DNA of 64,000 nt, taken from the NCBI GenBank assembly GCA_963716215.1, contig OY970298.1, positions 1,550,001 to 1,614,000 on the forward strand, read 5' to 3'. Both the position numbers and the translations under genes were made by a program. The notes beneath the pieces were generated by a model, which saw only the letters and a list, made by a program, of their open reading frames with translations, was not told the DNA's origin and made no database searches. This document shows, piece by piece, positions 25,858 through 34,370 of this stretch. Each line of letters starts with the position of its first letter. Position 1 is the first letter of the stretch. Source of the DNA: JACVRW01 sp963716215 (lineage in GTDB: Bacteria > Actinomycetota > Thermoleophilia > Solirubrobacterales > Thermoleophilaceae).

Positions 25858-26538
25858 GTGACCGACCGCAAGGACTCCGCGTTCCTGTTCGACCTCGACG
25901 GGACGCTGATCGACAGCGTCTACCAGCACGTGATCGCGTGGCGCGAGGCGCTCGAGCAGGTCGGTGTCTCGCTGGCGGTGTGGAAGATCCACCGCCGCAT
26001 CGGCATGAGCGGCGGCCTGTTCGTAACCGCGCTGCGGCGCGAGCTCGGCGATCAGCTCGACGACGAGCTGCTCGCGAAGCTGCCCGACCTCCACGCGGAG
26101 GCCTACATGGGCCACTACGGCGGCGTGCGCCCGCTGCCGGGCGCGACCGAGCTGCTCGCCGGCCTCACCGAGCTGGGCATCCCCTGGGCGATCGCCACGA
26201 GCGGCGCCGAGCGCACAGCGGGTCGCGCCCGGGAGCTGCTCGGCCTTGCCGACGACGTGCCCATGGTGACCCGCGACGAGGTGCGCTACGCCAAGCCCGA
26301 CCCCGACCTGTTCCTGACCGCCGCGACGCGCATCGGCGCCGACATTCGCGACTCGATCGTCGTCGGCGACAGCGTCTGGGACCTGCTCGCCGCCCGCCGG
26401 GCGGGCGCGCTCGGCATCGGCCTATTGTCGGGCGGGTACGGCCGCGAGGAGCTGATCTACGCGGGGGCGTTCCGCGTGTACGAGGACCCCGGCGACCTGC
26501 TGGCCCACCTCGACGAGGTGGGCGTCCGCCCGGGCTAG
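25858..26538 (+). CDS. HAD-superfamily phosphatase / phosphomutase
   Basis: A 226-residue HAD subfamily I protein. Motif I is FDLDGTLIDS (nucleophile and acid Asp), motif II is the ATSGAE region, motif III includes the lysine of YAKPDPD, and motif IV is VVGDSVWDLLAARRAG. The helical cap (about 20-85) resembles phosphoglycolate phosphatase and beta-phosphoglucomutase. Exact substrate unknown; sugar phosphate is plausible given the sugar kinases downstream. Start is GTG with no ribosome binding site and a TAAAAC box 7 bases upstream. Confidence 0.88.
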   Translation: MTDRKDSAFLFDLDGTLIDSVYQHVIAWREALEQVGVSLAVWKIHRRIGMSGGLFVTALRRELGDQLDDELLAKLPDLHAEAYMGHYGGVRPLPGATELLAGLTELGIPWAIATSGAERTAGRARELLGLADDVPMVTRDEVRYAKPDPDLFLTAATRIGADIRDSIVVGDSVWDLLAARRAGALGIGLLSGGYGREELIYAGAFRVYEDPGDLLAHLDEVGVRPG

Positions 26539-26554
26539 GCCGCCCGCTCCAGCC

Positions 26555-26602
26555 GGGTTGGGCGCTTTCTGTACCCATCTCGGTACACAACGCGCCCAAC
26601 CC
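26555..26602. terminator. 48-base palindrome between convergent genes
   Basis: Perfect 11-base arms GGGTTGGGCGC and GCGCCCAACCC surround an inner inverted repeat TGTACC/GGTACA. The whole forms a long two-part hairpin. It lies between the HAD gene (+) and the ROK kinase (-), which converge here, so a bidirectional terminator is the simplest role. There is no T-tract. Confidence 0.55.
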
Positions 26603-26634
26603 CTCCGTGGGGACGGCCGCCTACCCATCGCTGC

Positions 26635-26655
26635 GCAGCGGGCCGAGCCCGCTGC
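26635..26655. terminator. GC-rich hairpin after ROK kinase
   Basis: Nine-base arms GCAGCGGGC and GCCCGCTGC with a CGA loop, starting 8 bases past the ROK stop on the - strand. No T-tract. Likely a terminator or RNA 3' end stabiliser. Confidence 0.45.
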
Positions 26656-26662
26656 TTGCGCC

Positions 26663-27655
26663 CTACCGCTTGCGGCCCGGGTTGCCCGGCGGCACGAGCA
26701 GCGCCGCGCCGATCGCGCCGCCGAGGTCGCCGAGCTCTGCCAGCGCCACCCGCGGGGGGCGCTCGGCCACGAACAGGTGGGGCTGCATCGCCTCGCGGAT
26801 GCGCTCCACGTAGGGCTCGCCGAGGCGCGTGCCCAGCCCGCCGCCCACCACCACGGTCTCTACGTCGAGCAGGTTCACGGCCGAGGCGATGCCCGCGCCG
26901 AGGGCCTCCAGCGCGCGCTCGACCAGCTCGTGGGCGAGCTCGTCGTCCGCCTCCAGCGCCCGCGCCCACACGCCGGACGTCAGCCGCGGCCGCCCGCGCT
27001 TCTCCATGATCTTGAACAGGTCCGTCTTGCGCCCGCGCTTGTGCAGCCGCCGCGCGCGGATCTCCATGGAGCCGCGCCCGGCATAGGCCTCCAGGCAGCC
27101 GCGGCGCCCACAGGTGCACTGCGCGCCGCCGATCTTCACCACCACGTGGCCTAGCTCGGCCGCCGCGCCGCGGCCCTCCCACGGCTCGCCGTGCAGCACG
27201 ATGCCGCCCCCTACGCCGGTGCCCCACCACACGCCCAGCAGCGACTTCGACCGCCGTGCCGCGCCGAGCACGTACTCGGCGTTCACGCCCACGGTCACGT
27301 CGTTGTCCACGTACGCGCGCATGCCCGCGATCGTCTTGAAGCCGGCGGCGATCCGGATCGGCGCGCCCTCGCCGGGCAGGTTGCGCGCCCCCGTGACCAC
27401 CCCGCGACGAGCGTCGATGGCGCCTGGGGATCCGACCCCAACGCCGGCGAGGTCCGCTACCTCGATCCCGGCCTCCGCGCACGCCGAGCCGAGCGTCGAG
27501 ACGAGCGCCAGGATCACGTCCTGCGCCCCGTCCGTCGTGGGCGTGGCGCTGCGCGCCTGCCCGAGCACCGCGCGGCGTCCGTCCAGGATGACCGCTTGGA
27601 TCTTGGTGCCGCCGAGGTCCAGTCCGCCGACGAGACGGCGCCGTGGTGGGCTCAT
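26663..27655 (-). CDS. ROK-family sugar kinase
   Basis: Predicted ATP-dependent glucokinase or related hexose kinase, 330 residues. ATP loop LDLGGTKIQA at the N-terminus, catalytic Asp in VDNDV, phosphate loop WWGTGVGGGIVLHGE, and the ROK zinc site in the CTCGRRGCLEAYAG segment with the preceding ELGH. An inserted Lys/Arg-rich stretch (RRLHKRGRKTDLFKIMEKRGR) follows the zinc site. ATG at 27655 has AAGAAT 6 bases upstream. Divergent from a second ROK kinase; the two differ clearly in sequence, so this is not a recent duplicate. Confidence 0.88.
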   Translation of the reverse strand: MSPPRRRLVGGLDLGGTKIQAVILDGRRAVLGQARSATPTTDGAQDVILALVSTLGSACAEAGIEVADLAGVGVGSPGAIDARRGVVTGARNLPGEGAPIRIAAGFKTIAGMRAYVDNDVTVGVNAEYVLGAARRSKSLLGVWWGTGVGGGIVLHGEPWEGRGAAAELGHVVVKIGGAQCTCGRRGCLEAYAGRGSMEIRARRLHKRGRKTDLFKIMEKRGRPRLTSGVWARALEADDELAHELVERALEALGAGIASAVNLLDVETVVVGGGLGTRLGEPYVERIREAMQPHLFVAERPPRVALAELGDLGGAIGAALLVPPGNPGRKR

Positions 27656-27744
27656 GTGCCCATTCTTGCCCACCCGGAGCCGACCTGCGCTGCCGTCGGC
27701 GTGAATGCGCGGTAACCGGGCTTGCTTGTTGGGCGTCTGGGGGA

Positions 27745-27750
27745 TAGGAC
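27745..27750 (+). promoter_or_regulatory. Putative -10 box (TAGGAC) of the pentose-phosphate operon
   Basis: TAGGAC ends 7 bases before the ATG at 27758 inside the 102-base divergent region between two ROK kinase genes. It would drive the ROK-tkt-tal/pgi-gnd-zwf-opcA unit. Confidence 0.4.
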
Positions 27751-27757
27751 TCCAGCG

Positions 27758-28735
27758 ATGGTCCTCGGCGTCGACGTGGGCGGGACGAAGGTCGCCGTGG
27801 CGGCGGTGGACGGCGTGACCGTGCGCGAGGCGACCGAGGATCCGACCAAGACGGACACGACCGAGGCCCTGCTGGACGGCATCGAGGCGGTCGTGACGCG
27901 CATGATCGACAAGGTCGGCGCGCCCGACGCGATCGGCGTGGGGGTGCCCTCGCAGATCGAGTTCTCGACCGGAACGGTGGAGACGAGCGTGAACATCCCG
28001 CTCACCGGCGTTCCGCTGCGCGAGGAGCTCGGTGGGCGTTTCGGTGTGCCGGTGTTCGTCGACAACGACGCCAACTGCGCCGCGCTCGCCGAGGCCCACA
28101 TCCTCGGCGAGGACAACCTCGTGATGCTCACGCTCGGCACGGGAGTGGGCGGCGGCGTCGTGACCGGCGGGATGACCTTCCGCGGCGCGCACGGGCTCGG
28201 CGCCGAGCTCGGCCACATGACGCTCAACCCCGACGGCCCGCCGTGTCCGGGCAGCTGCCCGAACCGCGGCTGCATCGAGGCCTACTGCTCGGGGCAGGCG
28301 CTCGAGCGCGACGCCACGGAGCTCGCCACCGACAAGCCGGACAGCAGGCTGGCCAAGTCGATCGCCGACGACGGCAAGGTCTCGGGTCCCGAGCTGGTGG
28401 CGGCCGCCGAGGAAGGCGACTCCGACGCGCTGCTGATCTTCGACAACTTCGCGCGCATGCTCGGCGTGGCGATCGCCGGCTACGTGAACGTGTTCGAGCC
28501 GGACCGCCTCACGATCGGCGGCGGGCTCTCGCGCGCCAGCCACCTGTTCCTCGACCGCGCCGTGCAGGAGGCGGCTGCCCGCGCCCTGCCCGCCCTCTGG
28601 AGCCGCACGCACATCGCCCTGGCCGAGGGCGGCGCCGACGCCGGAGCGATCGGAGCGGCCGTCCTCGCCGCGCAGGAGGTGGCAGCGCGCGATACTCCCA
28701 GGCCGGAAGCGACGACAACAGAAAGGGCGGAATGA
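27758..28735 (+). CDS. ROK-family glucokinase
   Basis: Predicted glucokinase feeding glucose-6-phosphate into the operon it heads. 325 residues. N-terminal VLGVDVGGTKVAVAAVDG is the phosphate-binding loop; VDNDANCAALAEA holds the catalytic Asp; TLGTGVGGGVVTGG binds ATP; LGHMTLNPDGPPCPGSCPNR with GCIEAYCSG is the zinc site. The ATG at 27758 matches the family start better than an upstream ATG at 27722. Its stop overlaps the tkt start (ATGA), so the kinase and transketolase are made together. Confidence 0.9.
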   Translation: MVLGVDVGGTKVAVAAVDGVTVREATEDPTKTDTTEALLDGIEAVVTRMIDKVGAPDAIGVGVPSQIEFSTGTVETSVNIPLTGVPLREELGGRFGVPVFVDNDANCAALAEAHILGEDNLVMLTLGTGVGGGVVTGGMTFRGAHGLGAELGHMTLNPDGPPCPGSCPNRGCIEAYCSGQALERDATELATDKPDSRLAKSIADDGKVSGPELVAAAEEGDSDALLIFDNFARMLGVAIAGYVNVFEPDRLTIGGGLSRASHLFLDRAVQEAAARALPALWSRTHIALAEGGADAGAIGAAVLAAQEVAARDTPRPEATTTERAE

Positions 28736-30753
28736 CGACCGCGCTCGACGAGCTGTCCATCAACACGATTCGCACTCTCTCGATGGACGCGGTGCAGAAG
28801 GCGAACTCGGGGCACCCGGGCGCGCCAATGGCGCTGGCTCCGCTGGCGTACCTCCTGTATACGCGGGCGCTGAAACACAATCCCGCCAACGCCGAGTGGT
28901 TCGACCGCGACCGCTTCATCCTCTCGGCCGGGCACGCCTCGATGCTCCTGTACTCGTCGCTTTACCTGTCGGGCTACGGGCTCACGCTCGACGACCTGAA
29001 GAACTTCCGCCAGCTCGGCAGCCCGACGGCCGGTCATCCCGAGCGCCGTGTGGCCGCCGGTGTGGAGGCCACGACCGGCCCGCTCGGCCAGGGCATCTCC
29101 ATGGCCGTCGGCCTCGCGCTCGCCGAGGCGATGCTCGCCGCCCGCTTCAACCGCCCCGGACACGACCTGATCGATCACCACACCTACGTGATCGCGAGCG
29201 ACGGCGACATCCAGGAGGGTGTGGCGTCTGAGGCCTCTTCGCTCGGCGGGCACCTCGGGCTGGGCAAGCTCACGGTCTTCTACGACAACAACCACATTCA
29301 GCTCGCGGGCGAGACCGCGATGGCGTTCTCCGAGGAGGTGCCGAAGCGCTACGAGGCCTACGGGTGGCACGTGCAGGACCTCGGCGAGGAGATCGCCCTG
29401 GAGGACATGGAGCAGGCGATCGAGGCGGCGCACGCGGTGCCCGATCAGCCCTCGCTTGTCGTGCTGCGCACGCACATCGGCTACGGCTCCCCCAACAAGC
29501 AGGACTCCTACAAGGCGCACGGCTCACCGCTCGGCGAGGACGAGGTGCGCCTCACCAAGGAGGCCTACGGTTGGGATCCAGACGCCCACTTCCTCGTGCC
29601 CGACGAGGTGCTCGACCACTATCGCGAGGCGGCCGGTGAGCGCGGCGCCGCCGCGGAGGCGGAGTGGCGCGAGCGGGCCGATGCCTACCGCTCCGAGCAT
29701 CCCGAGGAGTGGGCAGAGCTAGCGCTCGTGATGAACGGAAAGCTGCCCGACGGCTGGGACGCCGAGCCGCCCCGCTTCGCGCCCGACGACGGGCCGGTGG
29801 CCACGCGCAAGGCCTCGTCGACGGTGATCCAATGGGCCGCTGCCCAGGTGCCGAACCTGATCAGCGGCTCCGCCGACCTCGAGCCGTCCACACTCACGGA
29901 GATCGAGGGCGGGGGGTCGGTGGCGAAGGGGGACTACACCGGCCGCAACGTGCACTACGGCGTCCGCGAGCACGGCATGACCGCGGTCGTCAACGGCCTC
30001 GTGCTCCACGGGCTGCGCGCCTTCGGCTCCACCTTCTTCAACTTCTCCGACTACCTGAAGGGAGCGCTGCGGATGGCGGCGATCATGGAGCTGCCGGCGA
30101 TCGTGGTCTTCACGCACGACTCGATCGGGCTGGGCGAGGACGGCCCGACACACCAGCCGATCGAGCAGCTGGCGCATCTCCGCGCGGTGCCCAACCTGTA
30201 CATGGTGCGCCCGTCCGACGCGAACGAGACGGCGCTGGCCTGGCGGTTCGCGATCGGCCAGACCGAGGTGCCGGTGGCGTTCGCGCTGAGCCGCCAAGGC
30301 CTGCCGATCTGGAGCCCGGACGACGTGCCCGAGGACGCGATCGAGCGCGGCGCCTACGTGCTGCGCGATTCGCAGGGGGACGGCGATCCGGACCTGATCC
30401 TGATCGGTACCGGGTCCGAGCTGTCGATCTGCGTGGACGCGGCGGAGCTGCTCGAGGCCGACGGGATCTCCACGCGTGTGGTCTCGGCTCCCTGTCTCGA
30501 GCGCTTCGGCGAGCAGGCGCCCGCCTACCGCGACGCAGTGCTGCCTCCGTCCGTGCGGGCGCGCGTGTCGGTCGAGGCGGCCGCCACGCTCGGCTGGGAC
30601 CGCTGGACGACCGACGACGGGGACCAGGTCGGGATGACCGACTTCGGCGCGTCGGCGCCGCAGCCGGAGCTCTACGAGCACTTCGGCTTCACAGCCGCGA
30701 ACGTCGCCGACCGCGGGCGGACGGTCGTCGAGCGGCTGGCGGCACGCACATGA
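28732..30753 (+). CDS. tkt: Transketolase
   Basis: Thiamine-diphosphate enzyme moving two-carbon units between sugar phosphates. 673 residues, standard length. N-domain: NSGHPGAPMALAPLAYLLYT, the GHPE motif, and the ThDP/Mg motif SDGDIQEGVASEA with YDNNHI. Middle domain: the catalytic Glu in HYGVREHGMTAV and FVFTHDSIGLGEDGPTHQP-like residues (seen as VVFTHDSIGLGEDGPTHQP). C-domain: LIGTGSEL. Overlaps the glucokinase stop and the tal-pgi start by 4 bases each. Confidence 0.97.
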   Translation: MTTALDELSINTIRTLSMDAVQKANSGHPGAPMALAPLAYLLYTRALKHNPANAEWFDRDRFILSAGHASMLLYSSLYLSGYGLTLDDLKNFRQLGSPTAGHPERRVAAGVEATTGPLGQGISMAVGLALAEAMLAARFNRPGHDLIDHHTYVIASDGDIQEGVASEASSLGGHLGLGKLTVFYDNNHIQLAGETAMAFSEEVPKRYEAYGWHVQDLGEEIALEDMEQAIEAAHAVPDQPSLVVLRTHIGYGSPNKQDSYKAHGSPLGEDEVRLTKEAYGWDPDAHFLVPDEVLDHYREAAGERGAAAEAEWRERADAYRSEHPEEWAELALVMNGKLPDGWDAEPPRFAPDDGPVATRKASSTVIQWAAAQVPNLISGSADLEPSTLTEIEGGGSVAKGDYTGRNVHYGVREHGMTAVVNGLVLHGLRAFGSTFFNFSDYLKGALRMAAIMELPAIVVFTHDSIGLGEDGPTHQPIEQLAHLRAVPNLYMVRPSDANETALAWRFAIGQTEVPVAFALSRQGLPIWSPDDVPEDAIERGAYVLRDSQGDGDPDLILIGTGSELSICVDAAELLEADGISTRVVSAPCLERFGEQAPAYRDAVLPPSVRARVSVEAAATLGWDRWTTDDGDQVGMTDFGASAPQPELYEHFGFTAANVADRGRTVVERLAART

Positions 30754-33440
30754 GGGTGAACGCGCGCGAGCGGCTGGCCGCGCTGACCGCGGCCGGGACC
30801 AGCATCTGGCTCGACCAGATCCAGCGCAGCCTGATCACCGGTGGCGAGCTCGCGCGGCTGATGCGCGAGGACTCGTTGCGCGGCGTCACGTCCAACCCCG
30901 CCATCTTCGAGAAGGCGATCCTCGGCTCAGCCGACTACGACGAGCAGGTCGCGGAGCTGGCCGGCCAGGGCCTCCACGCCCGGCAGATCTACGAGGAGAT
31001 CGCGATCACCGACGTGCAGCTGGCGTGCGACGTCCTGCGCGGCGTGTGGGACGAATGCGGCGGCGCCGACGGCTTCGTGTCACTCGAGGTCGAGCCGGCG
31101 TTCGCCCACGACACGGACAAGACGCTCGCGCAGGCGCGCGACTTCTGGGCGCGCGTGGACAGGCCGAACCTGATGATCAAGATCCCGGGCACCGACGAGG
31201 GCGTCCCGGCGATCGAGGAGGCCGTGGCGGCCGGCATCAACGTGAACGTGACGCTGCTGTTCAGCGTTGAGTCCTACAGCGCGATCGCCGAGGCCTACAT
31301 CCGCGGCATGGAGCGCCGGCTCGACGCCGGCGAGCCGCTGACGGTGCACTCGGTGGCGAGCTTCTTCGTCTCGCGCGTGGACACCGAGGTGGACAAGCGC
31401 CTGGCCGAGGTGGGGCGAGAGGATCTGCGCGGGACCGCCGCGATCGCCAACGCGCGCGCCGCCTATGTGCGCTTCAAGGAGCTCTTCCAGGGCGAGCGCT
31501 TCGCTCGCCTGCTCGAGGCCGGCTGTCCGGTGCAGCGGCCGCTGTGGGCCTCCACCGGGGTCAAGGACCCGCACTACCCGGAGACCAAGTACGTGGACTC
31601 GCTGGTCGCGCCGCACACGGTCAACACGATGCCGATGCCCACGCTGCTGGCTTGCGAGGAGCAGCTCGAGGTGACCGGCCCGACCGCGGACCAGGAGCCG
31701 GGCCCGGAGCTCGAGGCGCTCGCCGACGCGGGCATCGACATGGGCGAGGTGACCGAGAAGCTGCTGCGCGACGGCATCGCGAAGTTCGTCGAGCCGTTCG
31801 ACAAGTTGATCGCCGGCGTCGAGCTGACTCGCGAGGGCATCGTGACCGGCCGCCCGCCGACGATCGCCTCGTCGATCCCCGACGATCTGGAGCCGGCCCT
31901 GATCGAGCGGATCGGGCAGGCCACCGAGGAGGACGTGGCTCGTCGCATCTGGCAGCACGACGAGTCGCTCTGGGGCGGTCCCGGCGTGCCCGAGATCGGC
32001 AACCGCCTCGGCTGGCTGACGATCAGCGAGAAGATGCTCGAGCACGCGCCACAGCTCAACGAGCTCGTCGAGCAGGTCAAGTCCGAGGGATTCACCGACG
32101 CCGTCCTGCTGGGCATGGGCGGCTCGAGCCTCGGCCCCGAGGTGATCCGCCGCTCCTACGGCCAGATCCCCGACGCGTTGCGCCTGCACGTGCTCGACTC
32201 GACCGACCCGGGCGCCGTGCTCGAGGTGCAGCGTTCGATCGACCTCGAGACCACGCTCTTCATCGTGTCGTCCAAGTCCGGCGGGACGGTCGAGACGCTC
32301 TCCCACATGCGCCACTTCTACGAGCTGTGCGGGCACGACGGCAACCGCTTCGTGGCCGTCACCGATCCGGGCAGTCCGCTGGTCGAGCTCGCGAACGAGC
32401 GCGGCTTCCGCCACGTGTTCGAGAACGACCCCGACATCGGCGGGCGCTACTCGGTGCTGTCCTACTTCGGGCTCGTGCCGGCCGCGCTGGCGGGCGTGAA
32501 CGTCGAGGCGATGCTGCACAGCTGCCAGGTGGCGGAGCAGAGCTGCTCGCAGTTCGGCGCCAGCTCCGAGAACTCGGGCCTCTGGCTGGGAGTGGCCCTC
32601 GGCGAGCTGGCCCATCAGGGGCGTGACAAGGCGACCTTCGTCGTGTCCGAGCAGATCGCCAGCTTCGGGCTCTGGGTCGAGCAGCTGATCGCCGAATCGA
32701 CCGGCAAGCAGGGCAAGGGAATCCTGCCGGTGGCCGGCGAGCCGCTGGGCGAGCCCGACGCCTACGGCGACGACCGCGTGTTCGTGTACCTGCGCGACCC
32801 CGACGACCCGGACCCCGACCAGGACGCCGGCGTGGAGGCACTCGCCAGGGCCGGCCACCCGACGATCACGCTCGCGGTCCACGGAGCCGCCGACCTAGGC
32901 CGCATCTTCTTCTTCGCGGAGTTCGCGGTCGCCGTGGCCGGCTGGACGCTCGGGATCAACCCGTTCGACCAGCCGAACGTGCAGGAGGCCAAGGACAAGA
33001 CCGCCGAGGTCCTCGGGGCCGGCGAGCTGCCCGAGGTGGACCCCGGCGACCCGGAGGAGCTGTTCGCGCAGTCCGGGCCGCCGCACTACGTGGCGATCAT
33101 GGCCTACGTGAATCCGTCGGAGCGGTTCGACGCCGCGATCGACGAGATGCGCGCGCGCATCCGCGACCACACCAAGTCGACGACGACCTTCGGCTACGGC
33201 CCGCGCTTCCTGCATTCCACCGGGCAGTACCACAAGGGCGGTCCGCCGAACGGCCTGTTCCTGCAGCTCATTCACGACGGCGACGAGGACGTCGAGATCC
33301 CGGAGGCCGGCTACGGCTTCCGCCACCTCAAGAACGCGCAGGCGATCGGCGACCTGCTGACCCTGCGCGACCACGGCCTGCCGGCGGTACAGATCCGCCT
33401 CGAAGGCGACCCCGCGGACGCCGTAAGGAGGCTTCCCTGA
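30750..33440 (+). CDS. Bifunctional transaldolase / glucose-6-phosphate isomerase
   Basis: An 896-residue fusion. Residues 1 to about 365 are transaldolase: TSNPAIFEKAI, the Schiff-base lysine in NLMIKIPGTDEG, INVNVTLLFSVE and PLWASTGVKD. From about 390 on is phosphoglucose isomerase: LLGMGGSSLGPEV, SSKSGGTVETL (phosphate loop) and the C-terminal GINPFDQPNVQEAK. Such Tal-Pgi fusions are known in some actinobacteria and cyanobacteria. The fusion links erythrose-4-P/sedoheptulose-7-P turnover to recycling of fructose-6-P into glucose-6-P for the next gene products. ATG overlaps tkt; the stop overlaps gnd (TGATG). Confidence 0.96.
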   Translation: MRVNARERLAALTAAGTSIWLDQIQRSLITGGELARLMREDSLRGVTSNPAIFEKAILGSADYDEQVAELAGQGLHARQIYEEIAITDVQLACDVLRGVWDECGGADGFVSLEVEPAFAHDTDKTLAQARDFWARVDRPNLMIKIPGTDEGVPAIEEAVAAGINVNVTLLFSVESYSAIAEAYIRGMERRLDAGEPLTVHSVASFFVSRVDTEVDKRLAEVGREDLRGTAAIANARAAYVRFKELFQGERFARLLEAGCPVQRPLWASTGVKDPHYPETKYVDSLVAPHTVNTMPMPTLLACEEQLEVTGPTADQEPGPELEALADAGIDMGEVTEKLLRDGIAKFVEPFDKLIAGVELTREGIVTGRPPTIASSIPDDLEPALIERIGQATEEDVARRIWQHDESLWGGPGVPEIGNRLGWLTISEKMLEHAPQLNELVEQVKSEGFTDAVLLGMGGSSLGPEVIRRSYGQIPDALRLHVLDSTDPGAVLEVQRSIDLETTLFIVSSKSGGTVETLSHMRHFYELCGHDGNRFVAVTDPGSPLVELANERGFRHVFENDPDIGGRYSVLSYFGLVPAALAGVNVEAMLHSCQVAEQSCSQFGASSENSGLWLGVALGELAHQGRDKATFVVSEQIASFGLWVEQLIAESTGKQGKGILPVAGEPLGEPDAYGDDRVFVYLRDPDDPDPDQDAGVEALARAGHPTITLAVHGAADLGRIFFFAEFAVAVAGWTLGINPFDQPNVQEAKDKTAEVLGAGELPEVDPGDPEELFAQSGPPHYVAIMAYVNPSERFDAAIDEMRARIRDHTKSTTTFGYGPRFLHSTGQYHKGGPPNGLFLQLIHDGDEDVEIPEAGYGFRHLKNAQAIGDLLTLRDHGLPAVQIRLEGDPADAVRRLP

Positions 33441-34366
33441 TGCAGCTCGGCTTCATCGGTCTCGGAAAGATGGGTGGCAACATGGTCCACCGCATCCACC
33501 GGGACTCCGATCACACATGCGTCGCGTTCGACTTCTCGGAGGACGCCGTCAAGGAGGCCGAGGGCAACGGAGCCACCGGCGCCGCGTCGCTGGAGGAGCT
33601 GGTGTCGAAGCTCGAGGCGCCGCGCGCGGTCTGGATCATGGTCCCGGCGGGCGACCCCACCGAGCAGACGGTGCAGAAGCTCGCCGGCCTGCTGGAGCAC
33701 GGCGACACGATCATCGACGGCGGCAACTCGCGCTGGAGCGACGACAAGCGCCGCCAGGAGGAGCTGCGCGAACAGGGCCTGCACTACGTCGACGTGGGCG
33801 TCAGCGGCGGCGTCTGGGGCCTCGAGGTGGGCTACTGCATGATGGTCGGCGGCGACGACGAGGCCGTCGAGCGCCTAGCCCCGATCCTCGACGTGCTGGC
33901 CCCGCCGCGCACCGAGGAGCACGGACCGGGCTGGGGGCACTTCGGCCCGACCGGCGCCGGGCACTACGTGAAGATGGTCCACAACGGCGTGGAGTACGGG
34001 GTCATGCAGGCCTACGCCGAGGGCTTCTCGATCTTCGATGCGAGCGAGTACGAGCTCGACAACGCGAAGATCGCCCACCTCTGGATGCAGGGCTCGGTCA
34101 TCCGCTCGTGGCTGTGCGAGCTGGCGGCGCTCGCGTTCGAGCAGGAGGGCAACGAGCTGGCTCGGCTCGAGCCGTGGGTCGAGGACTCGGGCGAGGGCCG
34201 CTGGACCGTCGAGGACGCGATCGACAAGCGGATCCCGATGCCGGTGATCACCAGTGCGCTCTACGAGCGCTTCTCGTCACGCGGCCAGAACGCGTTCGCC
34301 GCGAAGGTCAACGCGGCGCTGCGCAACCAGTTCGGCGGGCACGCTGTGCACGCCCGCGAGGAGTAG
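33440..34366 (+). CDS. gnd: 6-phosphogluconate dehydrogenase, short (GntZ/YqeC-like) type
   Basis: Oxidatively decarboxylates 6-phosphogluconate to ribulose-5-phosphate. 308 residues, the short decarboxylating form rather than the 470-residue enzyme. Rossmann loop GLGKMGGNM; substrate motifs VGVSGGVWGLEVGY and GHYVKMVHNGVEYG, the latter with the catalytic Lys and the HN pair. The end of the second strand reads VAFDFSEDAV: an Asp where NADP-specific forms have the Asn-Arg-Thr phosphate pocket, so NAD+ is the likely cofactor (inference). One-base overlap with tal-pgi. Confidence 0.93.
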   Translation: MQLGFIGLGKMGGNMVHRIHRDSDHTCVAFDFSEDAVKEAEGNGATGAASLEELVSKLEAPRAVWIMVPAGDPTEQTVQKLAGLLEHGDTIIDGGNSRWSDDKRRQEELREQGLHYVDVGVSGGVWGLEVGYCMMVGGDDEAVERLAPILDVLAPPRTEEHGPGWGHFGPTGAGHYVKMVHNGVEYGVMQAYAEGFSIFDASEYELDNAKIAHLWMQGSVIRSWLCELAALAFEQEGNELARLEPWVEDSGEGRWTVEDAIDKRIPMPVITSALYERFSSRGQNAFAAKVNAALRNQFGGHAVHAREE

Positions 34367-34370
34367 CCCG

